Shown here in pieces: positions 8,261 through 17,057 of a stretch of DNA of 64,000 bases. This DNA comes from Leucobacter sp. G161 (GTDB lineage Bacteria > Actinomycetota > Actinomycetes > Actinomycetales > Microbacteriaceae), in assembly GCF_001482305.1 (NCBI RefSeq), contig NZ_LOHP01000084.1:62001-126000 (forward strand), read 5' to 3'. Position 1 is the stretch's first letter, and each line of letters begins with the position of its first letter. Under the pieces are notes generated by a model. That model was not told where the DNA came from, ran no database searches, and saw only the letters and a list, made by a program, of their open reading frames with translations. A program made the position numbers and the translations under genes.

Positions 8261-8294
8261 GCCGTGTCATGCTCATCCAACCGAAGGAGCCACC

Positions 8295-9680
8295 GTGGAA
8301 GAACGCACTACGCGCCGCGACGAGCAGCTCGGGATCTCCGGATCCACAGCTGAGGAGATCGTCGCAAGCATCCGCGCGCTCATCGACAACGGCTCGCTGC
8401 GGCCCGAGGATTCACTGCCCCCGATGCGGGCGCTCGCCGATCACCTCGGAGTGAACCGCAATACGGCGTCTGCGGCATACCGGGCGCTCGTGCAGGCGAA
8501 GGTCGCCGAGACCCGCGGTCGTGCCGGCACCTTCATCGTGAACCCCTATGCCGCACTCGACGAGGAGGGGTTCGCCCGCGATACCGTGCTCCGCGACGTC
8601 GGTGACGGCAACCCCGATTCCGGGCTGCTGCCCGACCCAACGCTCGTGCGGCTCGCGCCCGCGGAGCCGCGGCTGTACGGCGAGACCACCATCGATCCCG
8701 AGCTCGCTGAGTGGGCGACCGCGTGGATCGCGCAGGATCAGCAGCGGCCGTTCCGGCTGACCGTTACCGCCGGCGCGGTTGACGCGATCGAGCGGCTCCT
8801 CGCGCAGACGCTCACCCCGGGCGACACGCTCGCGGTCGAGGATCCCTGCTTCCTGACGAGCATCAGCACGATCCGTCAGAACGGCTACCGGGCCGTGCCC
8901 GTCGAGATGGACGAGCAAGGGATGCTGCCGGAGAGCCTGCGGAACGCGCTCGAGGAGGGCGTGCGCGCCGTGATCTGTACGCCACGCGCACATAATCCGA
9001 CAGGTGCGAGCCTTACTCCGGAGCGCGCCGCAGCACTGCGAGACATTCTCGCCGCGTATCCGCACGTGCTCGTCATCGAGGACGACCACTTCTCGCTGCT
9101 CGCGCGCGCGCCATACGCGTCGATCATCGGCGAGGGCCAGCAGCGCTGGGCCCTCGTACGATCCATGTCGAAGGCCCTCGGGCCCGACATGCGGATCGCG
9201 CTTGTCGCGAGCGACGTCGACACCGCCGAGCGGCTCGCATCGCGTATCAGCGGCGGCATCACCTGGGTGAGCCACCTCATTCAGCGCATCACCTACGCGA
9301 TGCTCGTCGACCCAGACACGCAGTCTCGCATCGAGCGTGCCGGCGCCCACTATGCGGAGCGGAACGATGCCTTCGTCGCCCAGCTCGCGGCGAGCGGGCT
9401 GACGGGAATGTCGCGCGACGGACTCAACGTGTGGGTCGATGTTCGGCAGGACGCAGCCGACGTGCTTGTGCAACTCATGCGCCGCGGCTGGGTCGCCCGC
9501 GACGGCTCAACATTTCGGCTGCAGGGGGAGGGCGACACCTGTCTCCGGCTCACCGTGCACGACCTGAGCGATGCCGACATGGCGACCCTCGCGAACGATC
9601 TCACCCAGTCGGCAGCCGCTGTCGGTGTGAGCAGACCCCTCACGAGACCGCAGGTCGCCGCGCCCATCGCCGCGCGGTAG
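8295..9680 (+). CDS. MocR-family transcriptional regulator (GntR HTH plus aminotransferase domain)
   Basis: Residues about 15-85 form a GntR winged helix (EEIVASIRALIDNGSLRPED, LADHLGVNRNTASAAYRAL). The rest is a class I/II aminotransferase fold with its PLP lysine in SMSKALGPDMR (about K293). This is the architecture of PdxR, GabR and TauR, which sense PLP or its adducts. The GTG start has AAGGAG 6 nt upstream. It is divergent from yggS-alr and directly upstream of a class III aminotransferase, so it could act as GabR (on the aminotransferase), as PdxR (on PLP genes), or both. The position cannot settle which. Confidence 0.85.
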   Translation: MEERTTRRDEQLGISGSTAEEIVASIRALIDNGSLRPEDSLPPMRALADHLGVNRNTASAAYRALVQAKVAETRGRAGTFIVNPYAALDEEGFARDTVLRDVGDGNPDSGLLPDPTLVRLAPAEPRLYGETTIDPELAEWATAWIAQDQQRPFRLTVTAGAVDAIERLLAQTLTPGDTLAVEDPCFLTSISTIRQNGYRAVPVEMDEQGMLPESLRNALEEGVRAVICTPRAHNPTGASLTPERAAALRDILAAYPHVLVIEDDHFSLLARAPYASIIGEGQQRWALVRSMSKALGPDMRIALVASDVDTAERLASRISGGITWVSHLIQRITYAMLVDPDTQSRIERAGAHYAERNDAFVAQLAASGLTGMSRDGLNVWVDVRQDAADVLVQLMRRGWVARDGSTFRLQGEGDTCLRLTVHDLSDADMATLANDLTQSAAAVGVSRPLTRPQVAAPIAAR

Positions 9681-9737
9681 CCAGCGATCGCACATCCCGT
9701 GCTGCACACGTATTCAACCCCGAAGGGAACTCCCGCC

Positions 9738-11084
9738 ATGACCGCAACTGTCAACGCTCCCGTGTCACTGCAACGCCCGGAGCTCGTCACCGAAATCCCC
9801 GGCCCGAAGAGTCGCGCGATTCATGCACGCCGCGAGCAGGCGGTACCGCGAGGCGTCGGCTGCGCGCTCCCCGTCTACATCGAGTACGCCGATGGGGCGT
9901 GGCTCACCGACGTTGACGGGAACCGGCTGCTCGATCTTGGCTCGGGTATCGGTGTCACCACGCTCGGGCATACGCACCCCGCGGTCGTCGCCGCGGCGAA
10001 GGCGCAGCTTGACCGGGTGAGCCACACGCTCTTCACCGTCACGCCCTACGAGAACTACGTGCGACTCGCCGAACGGCTCGCCGAGCACACCCCCGGCGAC
10101 CACGCAAAGAAGAGCTTCTTTGTGAACTCGGGCGCGGAGGCCGTCGAAAACGCCGTAAAGATCTCCCGCGCGTTCACCGGGCGTCGCGTCGTCGCAGCAC
10201 TCGACCACGCCTTCCACGGCCGCACCAACCTCACGATGGCGATGAACCACCGCGCCGCGCCCTACGGCACCGGCTTTGGCCCGTTCGCACCTGACGTGCA
10301 GCGCGTGCCGAACTCCTCCCCGCTCCGCGACGGCCTCACCGGGGCCGAGGCCGCAGCCCGCACGATCGAGTACCTCGAGCAGCGGATCGGCGTCGCTGAT
10401 CTTGCAGCGGTCATCGCTGAGCCGATCCAGGGCGAGGGCGGGTTCATCGTTCCCGCCGAGGGATACCTGCCGGCGCTCCAGGAGTGGGCAACCGCGAACG
10501 GGGTCGTGTTCATCGCCGACGAGATCCAGGCAGGCCTCGGCCGCACCGGCACCTGGTTCTCCAGTGAGCTCTTCGGGCTCGTCCCCGATGTCGTGCTGAC
10601 CGCGAAAGGCATCGCAGACGGGCTGCCGCTCGCGGGCATCACGGGCCGCGCTGACATCATGGACGCCGCGCTCCCTGGCGGGCTCGGCGGCACGTTCAGC
10701 GGCAACCCGGTGTCGATTGCTGCGGCGCACGCTGTGCTCGACCTGCTCGAGACGGGCGAGCCGTTCGCCGAGGCCGCGCGCGTTGAGCGCGCCCTGGTCG
10801 ACGGGCTGCGCGAGCTCGCTCACACGTACCCGGAGATTGGCGACATCCGCGGCCACGGTGCCATGGTCGCGTTCGAGCTGCTCCAGCCAGGGACGACGAC
10901 CCCGCTCGCCGGCCTTGCCGGGGAGATCGCCGCGCACGCCGCAGAGCAGGGCGTACTGCTGCTCACGGCCGGCAGCTACGGCAACGTGATCCGCTTCCTC
11001 CCGTCGCTCGCGGTAACCACCGAGCAAATTGAGTATGCTGTGGAGGTGATCGGCGACGCACTCGCGCGCACTCGCGCACAGTAG
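9738..11084 (+). CDS. gabT: Class III aminotransferase, probably 4-aminobutyrate transaminase
   Basis: Probably transfers the amino group of GABA to 2-oxoglutarate to give succinate semialdehyde and glutamate. About 448 residues. Motifs: LDLGSGIGVTTLGHTHP, FFVNSGAEAVENAVK (PLP phosphate), ALDHAFHGRTNLTMAM, PIQGEGGFIVP, FIADEIQAGLGRTG (pyridine aspartate), LTAKGIADGLPLAG (Schiff-base lysine) and GGTFSGNPVS. ATG 9738 fits the usual N-terminus and has AAGGGA upstream. It follows the MocR gene by 57 bp. No succinate-semialdehyde dehydrogenase is adjacent, so a related omega-transaminase cannot be excluded. Confidence 0.85.
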   Translation: MTATVNAPVSLQRPELVTEIPGPKSRAIHARREQAVPRGVGCALPVYIEYADGAWLTDVDGNRLLDLGSGIGVTTLGHTHPAVVAAAKAQLDRVSHTLFTVTPYENYVRLAERLAEHTPGDHAKKSFFVNSGAEAVENAVKISRAFTGRRVVAALDHAFHGRTNLTMAMNHRAAPYGTGFGPFAPDVQRVPNSSPLRDGLTGAEAAARTIEYLEQRIGVADLAAVIAEPIQGEGGFIVPAEGYLPALQEWATANGVVFIADEIQAGLGRTGTWFSSELFGLVPDVVLTAKGIADGLPLAGITGRADIMDAALPGGLGGTFSGNPVSIAAAHAVLDLLETGEPFAEAARVERALVDGLRELAHTYPEIGDIRGHGAMVAFELLQPGTTTPLAGLAGEIAAHAAEQGVLLLTAGSYGNVIRFLPSLAVTTEQIEYAVEVIGDALARTRAQ

Positions 11085-11091
11085 TCACCAC

Positions 11092-11117
11092 GGGGCCGTC
11101 CGTCACGGAACGGCCCC
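11092..11117 (+). terminator. Hairpin after gabT
   Basis: GGGGCCGT pairs with ACGGCCCC around a small inner CCGT/ACGG stem. There is no T run, so it is a weak intrinsic terminator or a 3'-end stabilising structure between gabT and the tRNA gene. Confidence 0.5.
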
Positions 11118-11120
11118 TCC

Positions 11121-11191
11121 GGTGGGGTGACCGAATGGCTAGGTCACAGCCCGCAAGGCTGTGTATGCAGGTTCGACTCCTGCCCCCACCT
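11121..11191 (+). tRNA. tRNA-Cys (GCA)-like gene with C33
   Basis: The sequence folds as a cloverleaf: acceptor GGTGGGG/CCCCACC, D stem ACC/GGT, anticodon stem ACAGC/GCTGT, T stem GCAGG/CCTGC with loop TTCGACT, and U73 as discriminator. The seven-base anticodon loop CCGCAAG puts GCA at 34-36, which with U73 means cysteine. The normally invariant U33 is C and position 38 is G, so 32 and 38 could pair. CCA is not encoded. It is either a functional variant or a decaying copy. Confidence 0.75.
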
Positions 11192-11313
11192 CTACGTCCA
11201 GTTCACACGGCGCGCCGCACGGCCGCAGGGCGTCACCGAGGAGTCTGATCGCTATGCGCCACGCGCCGCTCGTGCACCGCCGCTATCCCGAACTAGATTG
11301 GGTCGCCTGAGCC

Positions 11314-12717
11314 GTGCAAGCACTCGCCGCGGCAGTGCCGCTTCTTGCCGTGCTCGTCGCACTGCTGTTCGGGCGATCCTCCCGCACCGCAGCGCTCGCG
11401 GGAGTCGCCGTGCTGGTGCCGCTGATCGTCTTCCTCTTCCCGACACCGTGGGGTGACATCGCGCAGGCGGGCTTGGACTGGTGACTCGTCGTGCTCGAAG
11501 TGATGCTCGTGCTCGGCGGCGGGATCCTGTTCGCTGAGGCGGGGCGCTTCACCGGGAACCAGGCGCAGATCACGGGGTGGGTCACCCGCTCACTCGGCAC
11601 GGGCATCGTGCCGGTGCTCGCGATCGTGCACGGCTTCACCCCGCTCACCGAGTCGCTCACCGGGTACGGGATCGGCGCGGCGCTCGCCGTTCCGCTGCTG
11701 CTCGGAATCGGGCTGCCGGGAAAGAAAGCAGCCATCATCGGTCTTATAGGCCTGTGCGCGGTGCCCTGGGGATCGATGGGGCCCGGCACACTCATCGCAT
11801 CGCACCTGAGCGGTGTCGACTTCGACACGCTTGGTGTGACGACCGCCCTGTTCAACGTGGTGGTGTTCGCAGGTGTCGGCGTGACGGCCGCGCTCCTGAT
11901 CGCTGCGCCGGGGGAACGAGTCGGCGCCGCTGCCGCCGGGCTCGGCTCGGCGCTCGCGCTCTCCGTCACGGTGCTCGGCGCCAACCTGCTCATCGGTACG
12001 GCGCCCGCTGGCGCGATCGGCGGGCTGCTCACGCTCGCCATGCACATCGGCCTGCGCGCGCTGCGCGGGCACACCGTTCGGCTGTCGCGGCCCGTGCTGC
12101 GGGCGTTCGTGCCCTACGCGGTCGTGCTCTGCGGCATGCTTGCCGCGACCGTCGCCTTTGCGATCATTCCGGGCACCGGCTCACCCGCGGAGGCCGTGAT
12201 CACGTCGCCCGCCTTCTGGCTATTCGTCGCCTCGACGTTGCTGCTCACCACGCACCGCGGATTTTTCCGCGAGGCGGCGGGGGCCGCGGCCGGAACCTGG
12301 CTGCTCGTCGCCCCCTCCACGCTGCTGTTCATCGTGCTTGGCGCGCTCATGGGCGTGAGTGGCATGTCCGAGGAGCTTGCGGGTCAGCTTGCCAGGCTGG
12401 GTTCCGCGTACCTCTTCCTGCTCCCGCTGTTCGCGGCGCTCATCGGATTCCTGACGGGCTCAAACTCCGGCGCGAACGCGCTCGCGGCCGGCGCGCAGAC
12501 CGACGTGGCGATCGCACTCGGTGCCGATGTGCCGCTCGCGATCGGGGCGCACAACGCCGCAGGAGCGGCAGCGATGATGGCGTCGCCGGCTCGCGTTGAG
12601 CTCGCGACGAGCCTGGCGCGTGTGCCGGAGGAGCGAGGCTCCGTGCAGCGGCTGCTGCTCGTGCAGCTGGGGGCGATTGCCCTCGTCATGGGCGCACTGA
12701 GCCTGGCGCTGCTGTAG
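11314..12717 (+). pseudogene. LldP-like lactate permease interrupted by in-frame TGA
   Basis: A membrane transporter of the L-lactate permease family; the most characteristic stretch is GFLTGSNSGANALAAGAQTD near the C-terminus. Reading from GTG 11314, hydrophobic helices run to AQAGLDW, then a TGA stop at 11482-11484, then in the same frame LVVLEVMLVLGGGILFAEAG and about 400 more residues with roughly ten helices. The stop directly follows a TGG codon, so a second tryptophan codon probably became TGA. The part after the stop could restart at GTG 11491, but no ribosome-binding site is visible there and the N-terminal helices would be lost. Readthrough or a base-call error are the alternatives. 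Confidence 0.65.
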
Positions 12718-12765
12718 CTATCGCAGCGGTCCGTGCGCGCACTCACGCGAGTCCCGACACACGTG

Positions 12766-12807
12766 AGGCTGCCCGGCCGCTCCGACGGGGAGCGAACCGG
12801 GCAGCCT
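12766..12807. terminator. Bidirectional terminator between convergent genes
   Basis: AGGCTGCCCGG (12766-12776) pairs perfectly with CCGGGCAGCCT (12797-12807), with a further CGCTCC/GGAGCG stem in the loop. It lies between the ends of the permease and AhpD-like genes and can serve both strands. Confidence 0.75.
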
Positions 12808-12833
12808 GTTCGGACGACCGGGATGGTCGCGAG

Positions 12834-13376
12834 TTACCGCTGGAACGGTACCTCGGGGAAGTCCACCGGCACGTCGAGCGCGATGTTGATGTAGTTCGTA
12901 AACAGGTTCAGTCCGACCTGAGCGATGGTTTCGACGATCTGGCTATCGGTCCAGCCGAGCTCGCGGAGCTTCACGATCTCTGACTCGGCGACCTCGCCGC
13001 GCTGCTGCACGAGGGAGTGGGCGAACTGGAGGAGGGCGTCGATGCTCGGATCGTCAGAGTGGCCCTGCTGGGCAGTGGCGAGCTCCGCCGCGCTCAGGCC
13101 CGCCTGGGTGCCGAGGGCCGTGTGCGCCGCGAGGCAGTAACGGCAGTCGTTGGTATCCGCTACCGCGACGGCGATCTGCTCGGTGAGTGCCGCACCGAGT
13201 GCGCCTGTCGAGAACGCCCCGAACGAACCCCACATGGACTGCAGCGCCGCTGGTGAATTTGCGACCGCGGCAAACATGCTCGGGATCATGCCGCCGACGG
13301 CCTTCTCGATCTTCGTCAGAGTGGACTGCGTCGCGGGGGTCGCAGTGTCAACGGTGAGGATGGGTACACGTGCCAT
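12834..13376 (-). CDS. AhpD/carboxymuconolactone decarboxylase-like protein
   Basis: An all-helical protein of the AhpD-like peroxidase superfamily, 180 residues. The redox motif is NDCRYCLAAHTALG, with the CxxC pair and the downstream histidine typical of alkylhydroperoxidase AhpD proteins. EQIAVAVADTND and LGWTDSQIVETIAQVGLN match the family pattern around it. AAGGAG precedes the ATG. It is divergent from an AraC-type regulator, a common pairing that suggests control by that regulator. The substrate is unknown; many such proteins are annotated only as peroxidase-related enzymes. Confidence 0.8.
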   Translation of the reverse strand: MARVPILTVDTATPATQSTLTKIEKAVGGMIPSMFAAVANSPAALQSMWGSFGAFSTGALGAALTEQIAVAVADTNDCRYCLAAHTALGTQAGLSAAELATAQQGHSDDPSIDALLQFAHSLVQQRGEVAESEIVKLRELGWTDSQIVETIAQVGLNLFTNYINIALDVPVDFPEVPFQR

Positions 13377-13487
13377 GATGGGCTCCTTCGGTGAGATGCG
13401 CGGCCTGGTTCGGCGGCGTGATTCTCAGTCTCGCCGATCTGCTGGGATGTTTCGCACCAAATATGCCAAGACTCTTGCCTGATCGTC

Positions 13488-13493
13488 TATATT
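13488..13493 (+). promoter_or_regulatory. -10 box before AraC-type regulator
   Basis: TATATT followed by GGGGGC and then ATG 13500. The gene may be leaderless, or the G run may act as a short Shine-Dalgarno sequence. Confidence 0.4.
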
Positions 13494-13499
13494 GGGGGC

Positions 13500-14381
13500 A
13501 TGAACCCAATCGATCGGCTCGATGCCCTCCTCCGCCGATTCGCGGTGCGGGCACAGCAGTTCTATGACGGCACCCTCTGCCACACACGCGACTTCGAAGC
13601 CGTGCCGGGCCGGGGATTCCTGCATGTGCTGCGCCGCGGGTCAATGACTGTCAGCGACGGCACCGGCAGAGTGCCGCGCGAGATCACCGAGCCAAGCGTC
13701 CTGCTGTATCCGCGCGCACACGAACACGTCTTCACCCCGAGCGCCGACACCGGGGTGGACCTCGCCTGCGCAACCCTCACATTCGACGGTGGGGCGATGC
13801 ACCCACTCGTGACGGCACTACCCGATGTCCTCACGGTTCCGATCGCAGACGTGCAGGGGCTCGATCCGATACTCGACCTCCTCGAGAACGAGATCGGCGC
13901 GATCAGCTGCGGGCACCGGCACATCGTCGACCGGCTGTTCGAAGTCGTGCTCATCAAGATCCTGCGACACCTGCTCGACCGACCCGGCGAATACGACCTT
14001 CCCGGTGGCGGCGTCTTTGGCGGGATGGCTGATCCGCACATCGCTCACGCGCTCGCCGCAGTGCACGCGCAGCCCGGCGAGGCATGGACGCTCGACCGCC
14101 TCGCACAGACGGCACACATGTCACGGAGCGCGTTCGCCGAACGCTTCCGCGAACTCGTCGGGACAACTCCGCACGATTACCTCACCTCGTGGCGGATGAC
14201 CGTTGGCAAGCAGCTGCTCACCCAGCAACTCCCCGTCACCCGGGTCGCAACCGAGCTCGGGTATACGGGGAGCTCGTTTTCCAGGGTTTTCGCGCAGCGT
14301 GAGGGTATGTCGCCGCGCGCGTGGCTCGACACCGCGACTCCCGGAGCTGCGCTGCCTGCCGCGCCCGCGCTGCGCCGATAG
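13500..14381 (+). CDS. AraC-family transcriptional regulator
   Basis: 293 residues. Residues about 1-180 form a cupin-type sensor (RGSMTVSDGTGRVPREI, PSVLLYPRAHEHVF), and residues about 190-280 carry two helix-turn-helix motifs (WTLDRLAQTAHMSRSAFAER and LPVTRVATELGYTGSSFSR). This matches the regulators usually found beside small reductases or AhpD-like genes, as here, with the divergent gene starting 123 bp away. The effector is unknown. The alanine- and proline-rich tail after about residue 280 is probably disordered. Confidence 0.85.
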   Translation: MNPIDRLDALLRRFAVRAQQFYDGTLCHTRDFEAVPGRGFLHVLRRGSMTVSDGTGRVPREITEPSVLLYPRAHEHVFTPSADTGVDLACATLTFDGGAMHPLVTALPDVLTVPIADVQGLDPILDLLENEIGAISCGHRHIVDRLFEVVLIKILRHLLDRPGEYDLPGGGVFGGMADPHIAHALAAVHAQPGEAWTLDRLAQTAHMSRSAFAERFRELVGTTPHDYLTSWRMTVGKQLLTQQLPVTRVATELGYTGSSFSRVFAQREGMSPRAWLDTATPGAALPAAPALRR

Positions 14382-14418
14382 ATCTGGGATCTGCGGAGTA
14401 TCTGCCGAATGGGGCTGA

Positions 14419-14880
14419 TTAGGGCAGACCTTGCGGTGTTTCCATATCTTGCGTCGGCTTTGGCGTCGCCTGAGGCGTGGCCTCCGGCGTGGCCTCCGGC
14501 CCGTGCTGCCCAAACGTCGCGGGATCCACGGGGCGCTGCGCGCGTGGAAGGGTCTCGACAACGAGCAAATAAGACTCCGTGATGAGATCCTTCACCAGCG
14601 CCTCGTCGAGTGCGCCGCCAGACTTTAGGCTGATCCAGTGCCGTTTGTTCATGTGATAGCCCGGAATGATGTCGGCGAACGCCTCGCGCAGCGTTGACGC
14701 ATCGGCGGGCCGGGCCTTCACTGTCACGAAGGGTTCCCCGGTTGCATGCGATAGCAGCAGGAACATCTTTCCGCGCACCTTGTAGACCGTCGAATCGGGC
14801 CCGAAGGGCTGCTCTGGGACGGCGCCGGGGAGTTCGTCTGCGCGCTCAATCGCCCACTCCTGCGGCGTGTGCGTCGGCAT
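14419..14880 (-). CDS. MmcQ/YjbR-family protein
   Basis: A cytoplasmic protein of the MmcQ/YjbR family (double-wing DNA-binding-like fold). About 153 residues. The core runs from EWAIERADELPGAVPEQPFG through VYKVRGKMFLLLS, FVTVKARPAD and HMNKRHWISL to LITESYLLVVETLP, typical of the family. The last 30 residues are a TPEATPQATPKPTQ repeat-like tail, probably disordered. GGAGGGAG lies before ATG 14880. The start overlaps the end of the upstream hydrolase by 35 nt, so translation is likely coupled. Function in the cell is not known. Confidence 0.75.
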   Translation of the reverse strand: MPTHTPQEWAIERADELPGAVPEQPFGPDSTVYKVRGKMFLLLSHATGEPFVTVKARPADASTLREAFADIIPGYHMNKRHWISLKSGGALDEALVKDLITESYLLVVETLPRAQRPVDPATFGQHGPEATPEATPQATPKPTQDMETPQGLP

Positions 14881-15829
14881 TGTGGCTCCCTCCGGCCGGC
14901 GGGCTGGGGAGGCCGGCAGTTTGAGCATAGTGCAGCGCATCACGGCCGCTGGCGTGTAGCCGCTCCCAGTCGGCAATGATGTTGGCGGCTTCGGCCGGCG
15001 CTTCGTACGGCACGAGGTGGCCCAGGCCCGGGAGCACACGGAACGTCGCCTGCGTCAGGCCGCTGCGCTCCGGTGTGCAGGCCGTGGAGAGGCTGAGCGG
15101 GTCGCGATCTGCGCCGATGACCAGCGTCGGACAAGAGACATCGCCCGCGTAGTCAGCGACCGTGGTCGATGTTGAAGCTGCGAACGACTCGAAGACGACT
15201 GCTGGTGACGCGAACGCACCTGCCTGGTTGCGGTGTTCCTGGCGGATCCAACGTCGAAGTGCCGGATCCTGCGTCGAGGTCATGAAGGCACCACCCAGTG
15301 CCGCCACCCACTCGTTTGCGAGCAACCCACGCCCAAGCGGCTCGGGGAGGCGCCGCGCGATCGAATAGTAGGAGCGTGCCACCGCCGTCGCGGCGACGCT
15401 CGGGCCCGCGAAGGGGAGTGTGAGGATGGGGTTCAGGAGGGCCGCTGCCCTGACGGGCGCTCCCTCAGCGATTGCTGCCGCTGCGACGACGCTGCCGAAC
15501 GAGTGGCCGAGGAGTAGCGGGGGCTGCGCGAACTGCGACGTGAGTTCGGTCAGCCAGACCGCGTAGTTCGCCGTGTCGTGCGGAGCACTGAGGGGCGCTG
15601 AGCCCCCGGCCCCGGGCAGGTCGGGGACGATGACACGATACCCGTGCGAGGCGAGTGCCTCGGCGAGCGGTGCCAGGCCAGCGTGCGTGCCGCGAAACCC
15701 GTGAACGGCGAGGCAGGTGATGCCGTCGGGCGGCCCGTAGTCGAACAGCCGTGCGGTGGCGCCGGCCACGGTGAGCGTGTGTGAGCGCGCGGGCGCAGCG
15801 ACGGGGTCGGCGCGGCAGTCACGCAGCAT
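14846..15829 (-). CDS. Alpha/beta-fold hydrolase
   Basis: About 327 residues. The catalytic triad can be placed: serine in LLLGHSFGSVVAAA, aspartate in VIGADRDPLS and histidine in PGLGHLVPYEAP. The oxyanion region is CLAVHGFRGTHAGL, and VIVPDLPGAGGS follows. This fits a soluble esterase or related hydrolase of unknown substrate. ATG 15829 was chosen, which overlaps the glycosyltransferase 3' end by 11 nt; GTG 15838 is an alternative. It is the third gene of a minus-strand operon. Confidence 0.75.
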   Translation of the reverse strand: MLRDCRADPVAAPARSHTLTVAGATARLFDYGPPDGITCLAVHGFRGTHAGLAPLAEALASHGYRVIVPDLPGAGGSAPLSAPHDTANYAVWLTELTSQFAQPPLLLGHSFGSVVAAAAIAEGAPVRAAALLNPILTLPFAGPSVAATAVARSYYSIARRLPEPLGRGLLANEWVAALGGAFMTSTQDPALRRWIRQEHRNQAGAFASPAVVFESFAASTSTTVADYAGDVSCPTLVIGADRDPLSLSTACTPERSGLTQATFRVLPGLGHLVPYEAPAEAANIIADWERLHASGRDALHYAQTAGLPSPPAGGSHNADAHAAGVGD

Positions 15830-17050
15830 GGCGCACACCGCCTCGTGGGAGCTGCGGGAGGGGCCCGGTCTGGGCCCAAGCGCGGTGCCGCGTCGCTGCG
15901 AGCGCATACAGCGCTTCCGCACGCTCGGTGAGTGCGCTCTGCAGGAAGGCGTCGCTGGGAGCGGGTGTGTGCTGGTGGTGTGCGAGATCGGTGACGAAGT
16001 TGCTGAGCGTGTCGGCGAAGGCGGTCACGCTCGCGCCCGTGGCGGTGTGCCGCAGGCTGGCGGGGAGTTCCCGACTGATGTCCGGATCGCGCAAGATCAC
16101 GGGCGTCCCGAGCGACACTGCCTCGTACGCGGTGAGCCCCTGCGTTTCGTAGCCGCGCGAGCTGAGCACGACCGCGTCGGCCTGACGCATGGCGCGCAAG
16201 ACGCGGTGGTGGCTTGCCGACCCGTGACAGGTGAGCTGATCGGCGACGCCCAGTCGCGTTGCGAGGCGTTCGCTGCGCGCGAGGTCGGTGCCGGCACCGT
16301 ACACGTGCACGTCGGCGTCGATTCGTGCGAGCGCGAGCGCGGCGATGAACACAGGGGGAGCTGTTTCTCGGGGCTCACCCGTCCTGGCCAGACGAGCTGT
16401 GGCCGTGGCCGGGGCGCGACCGGGGTGGCGCGGATCTCACGCAGTGTGGCGTCGTCGACTCCCGTGGGGAGGACGTGAATCTCACCCGCTACACCTGTTC
16501 GGCCGAGCCGCTCGGCGAAGTGCCTGGTTGGCGCGATGATGAGGTCTGCGCGCTCTGCGAAGGCGCGAGTGTAGTCGGTGAGGGTGCGCACTGGCGCGTC
16601 GGTGACGTAGCGCTGTTGCGCCGCGAACAGCAGTCGACTGGTTGCACGCGGAAACCGCATGATCGCGGGGAGTCCGATCTCGATGTTGGTGTGCATCGTG
16701 TGCACGAGTGGGAGGCCGTGCCGGTGCGCGAAGCGGTAGCCGTTCCAGGCACCCCACCCGTCGGCCTGGACGTGCACGATATCGACCGGTGGCTTGCGGG
16801 CGAAGGCCGCGTCGATGACGCGATCACAGCGTTCGCCGGCGAGGCAGAACGACTGCTCACCGACCTGCTGCGCCGACAGCAACACGTCGTCATGCCGTCC
16901 GTACTCGGGCGTCGCCACCCGCCGGGAGTTGGGCGCGCAGACAGTCACGGTGTGGCCGCGCAGTTCGAGGTGCCTGCGCTGGGTGCCGAGCGAGACCTGG
17001 AGCCCGCCGAGCGTTCCGGGGTGTTGGTCGCTGAAGAACGCGATGTGCAT
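15819..17050 (-). pseudogene. GT4 glycosyltransferase with apparent -1 frameshift
   Basis: A glycosyltransferase family 4 protein (MshA/PimB-like fold). The first frame begins MHIAFFSDQHPGTLGGLQ at ATG 17050 (AGGAG 6 nt upstream) and runs through IVHVQADGWGAWNGYRFAHR and LPTGVDD to WPGRVSPEKQLP. The reading then continues in another frame with FIAALALARIDADVHVYGAG and the donor-binding motif RGYETQGLTAYEAVSLGTPV. The junction is a run of five C (GGGGG on the plus strand, 16354-16358); a sixth C would restore one protein of about 410 residues. Either a real inactivating deletion or a sequence error. The gene lies 7 nt after the DMT transporter and overlaps the hydrolase. Confidence 0.75.
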
Positions 17051-17057
17051 GATGCTC

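Noticed and set aside
11482-11484. Selenocysteine codon in the lactate-permease-type gene
   Set aside because: No bacterial SECIS-like hairpin is evident just downstream, and permeases of this family are not selenoproteins.
16354-16358. Phase-variable homopolymer in the glycosyltransferase gene
   Set aside because: A run of five or six C is too short for typical phase variation.
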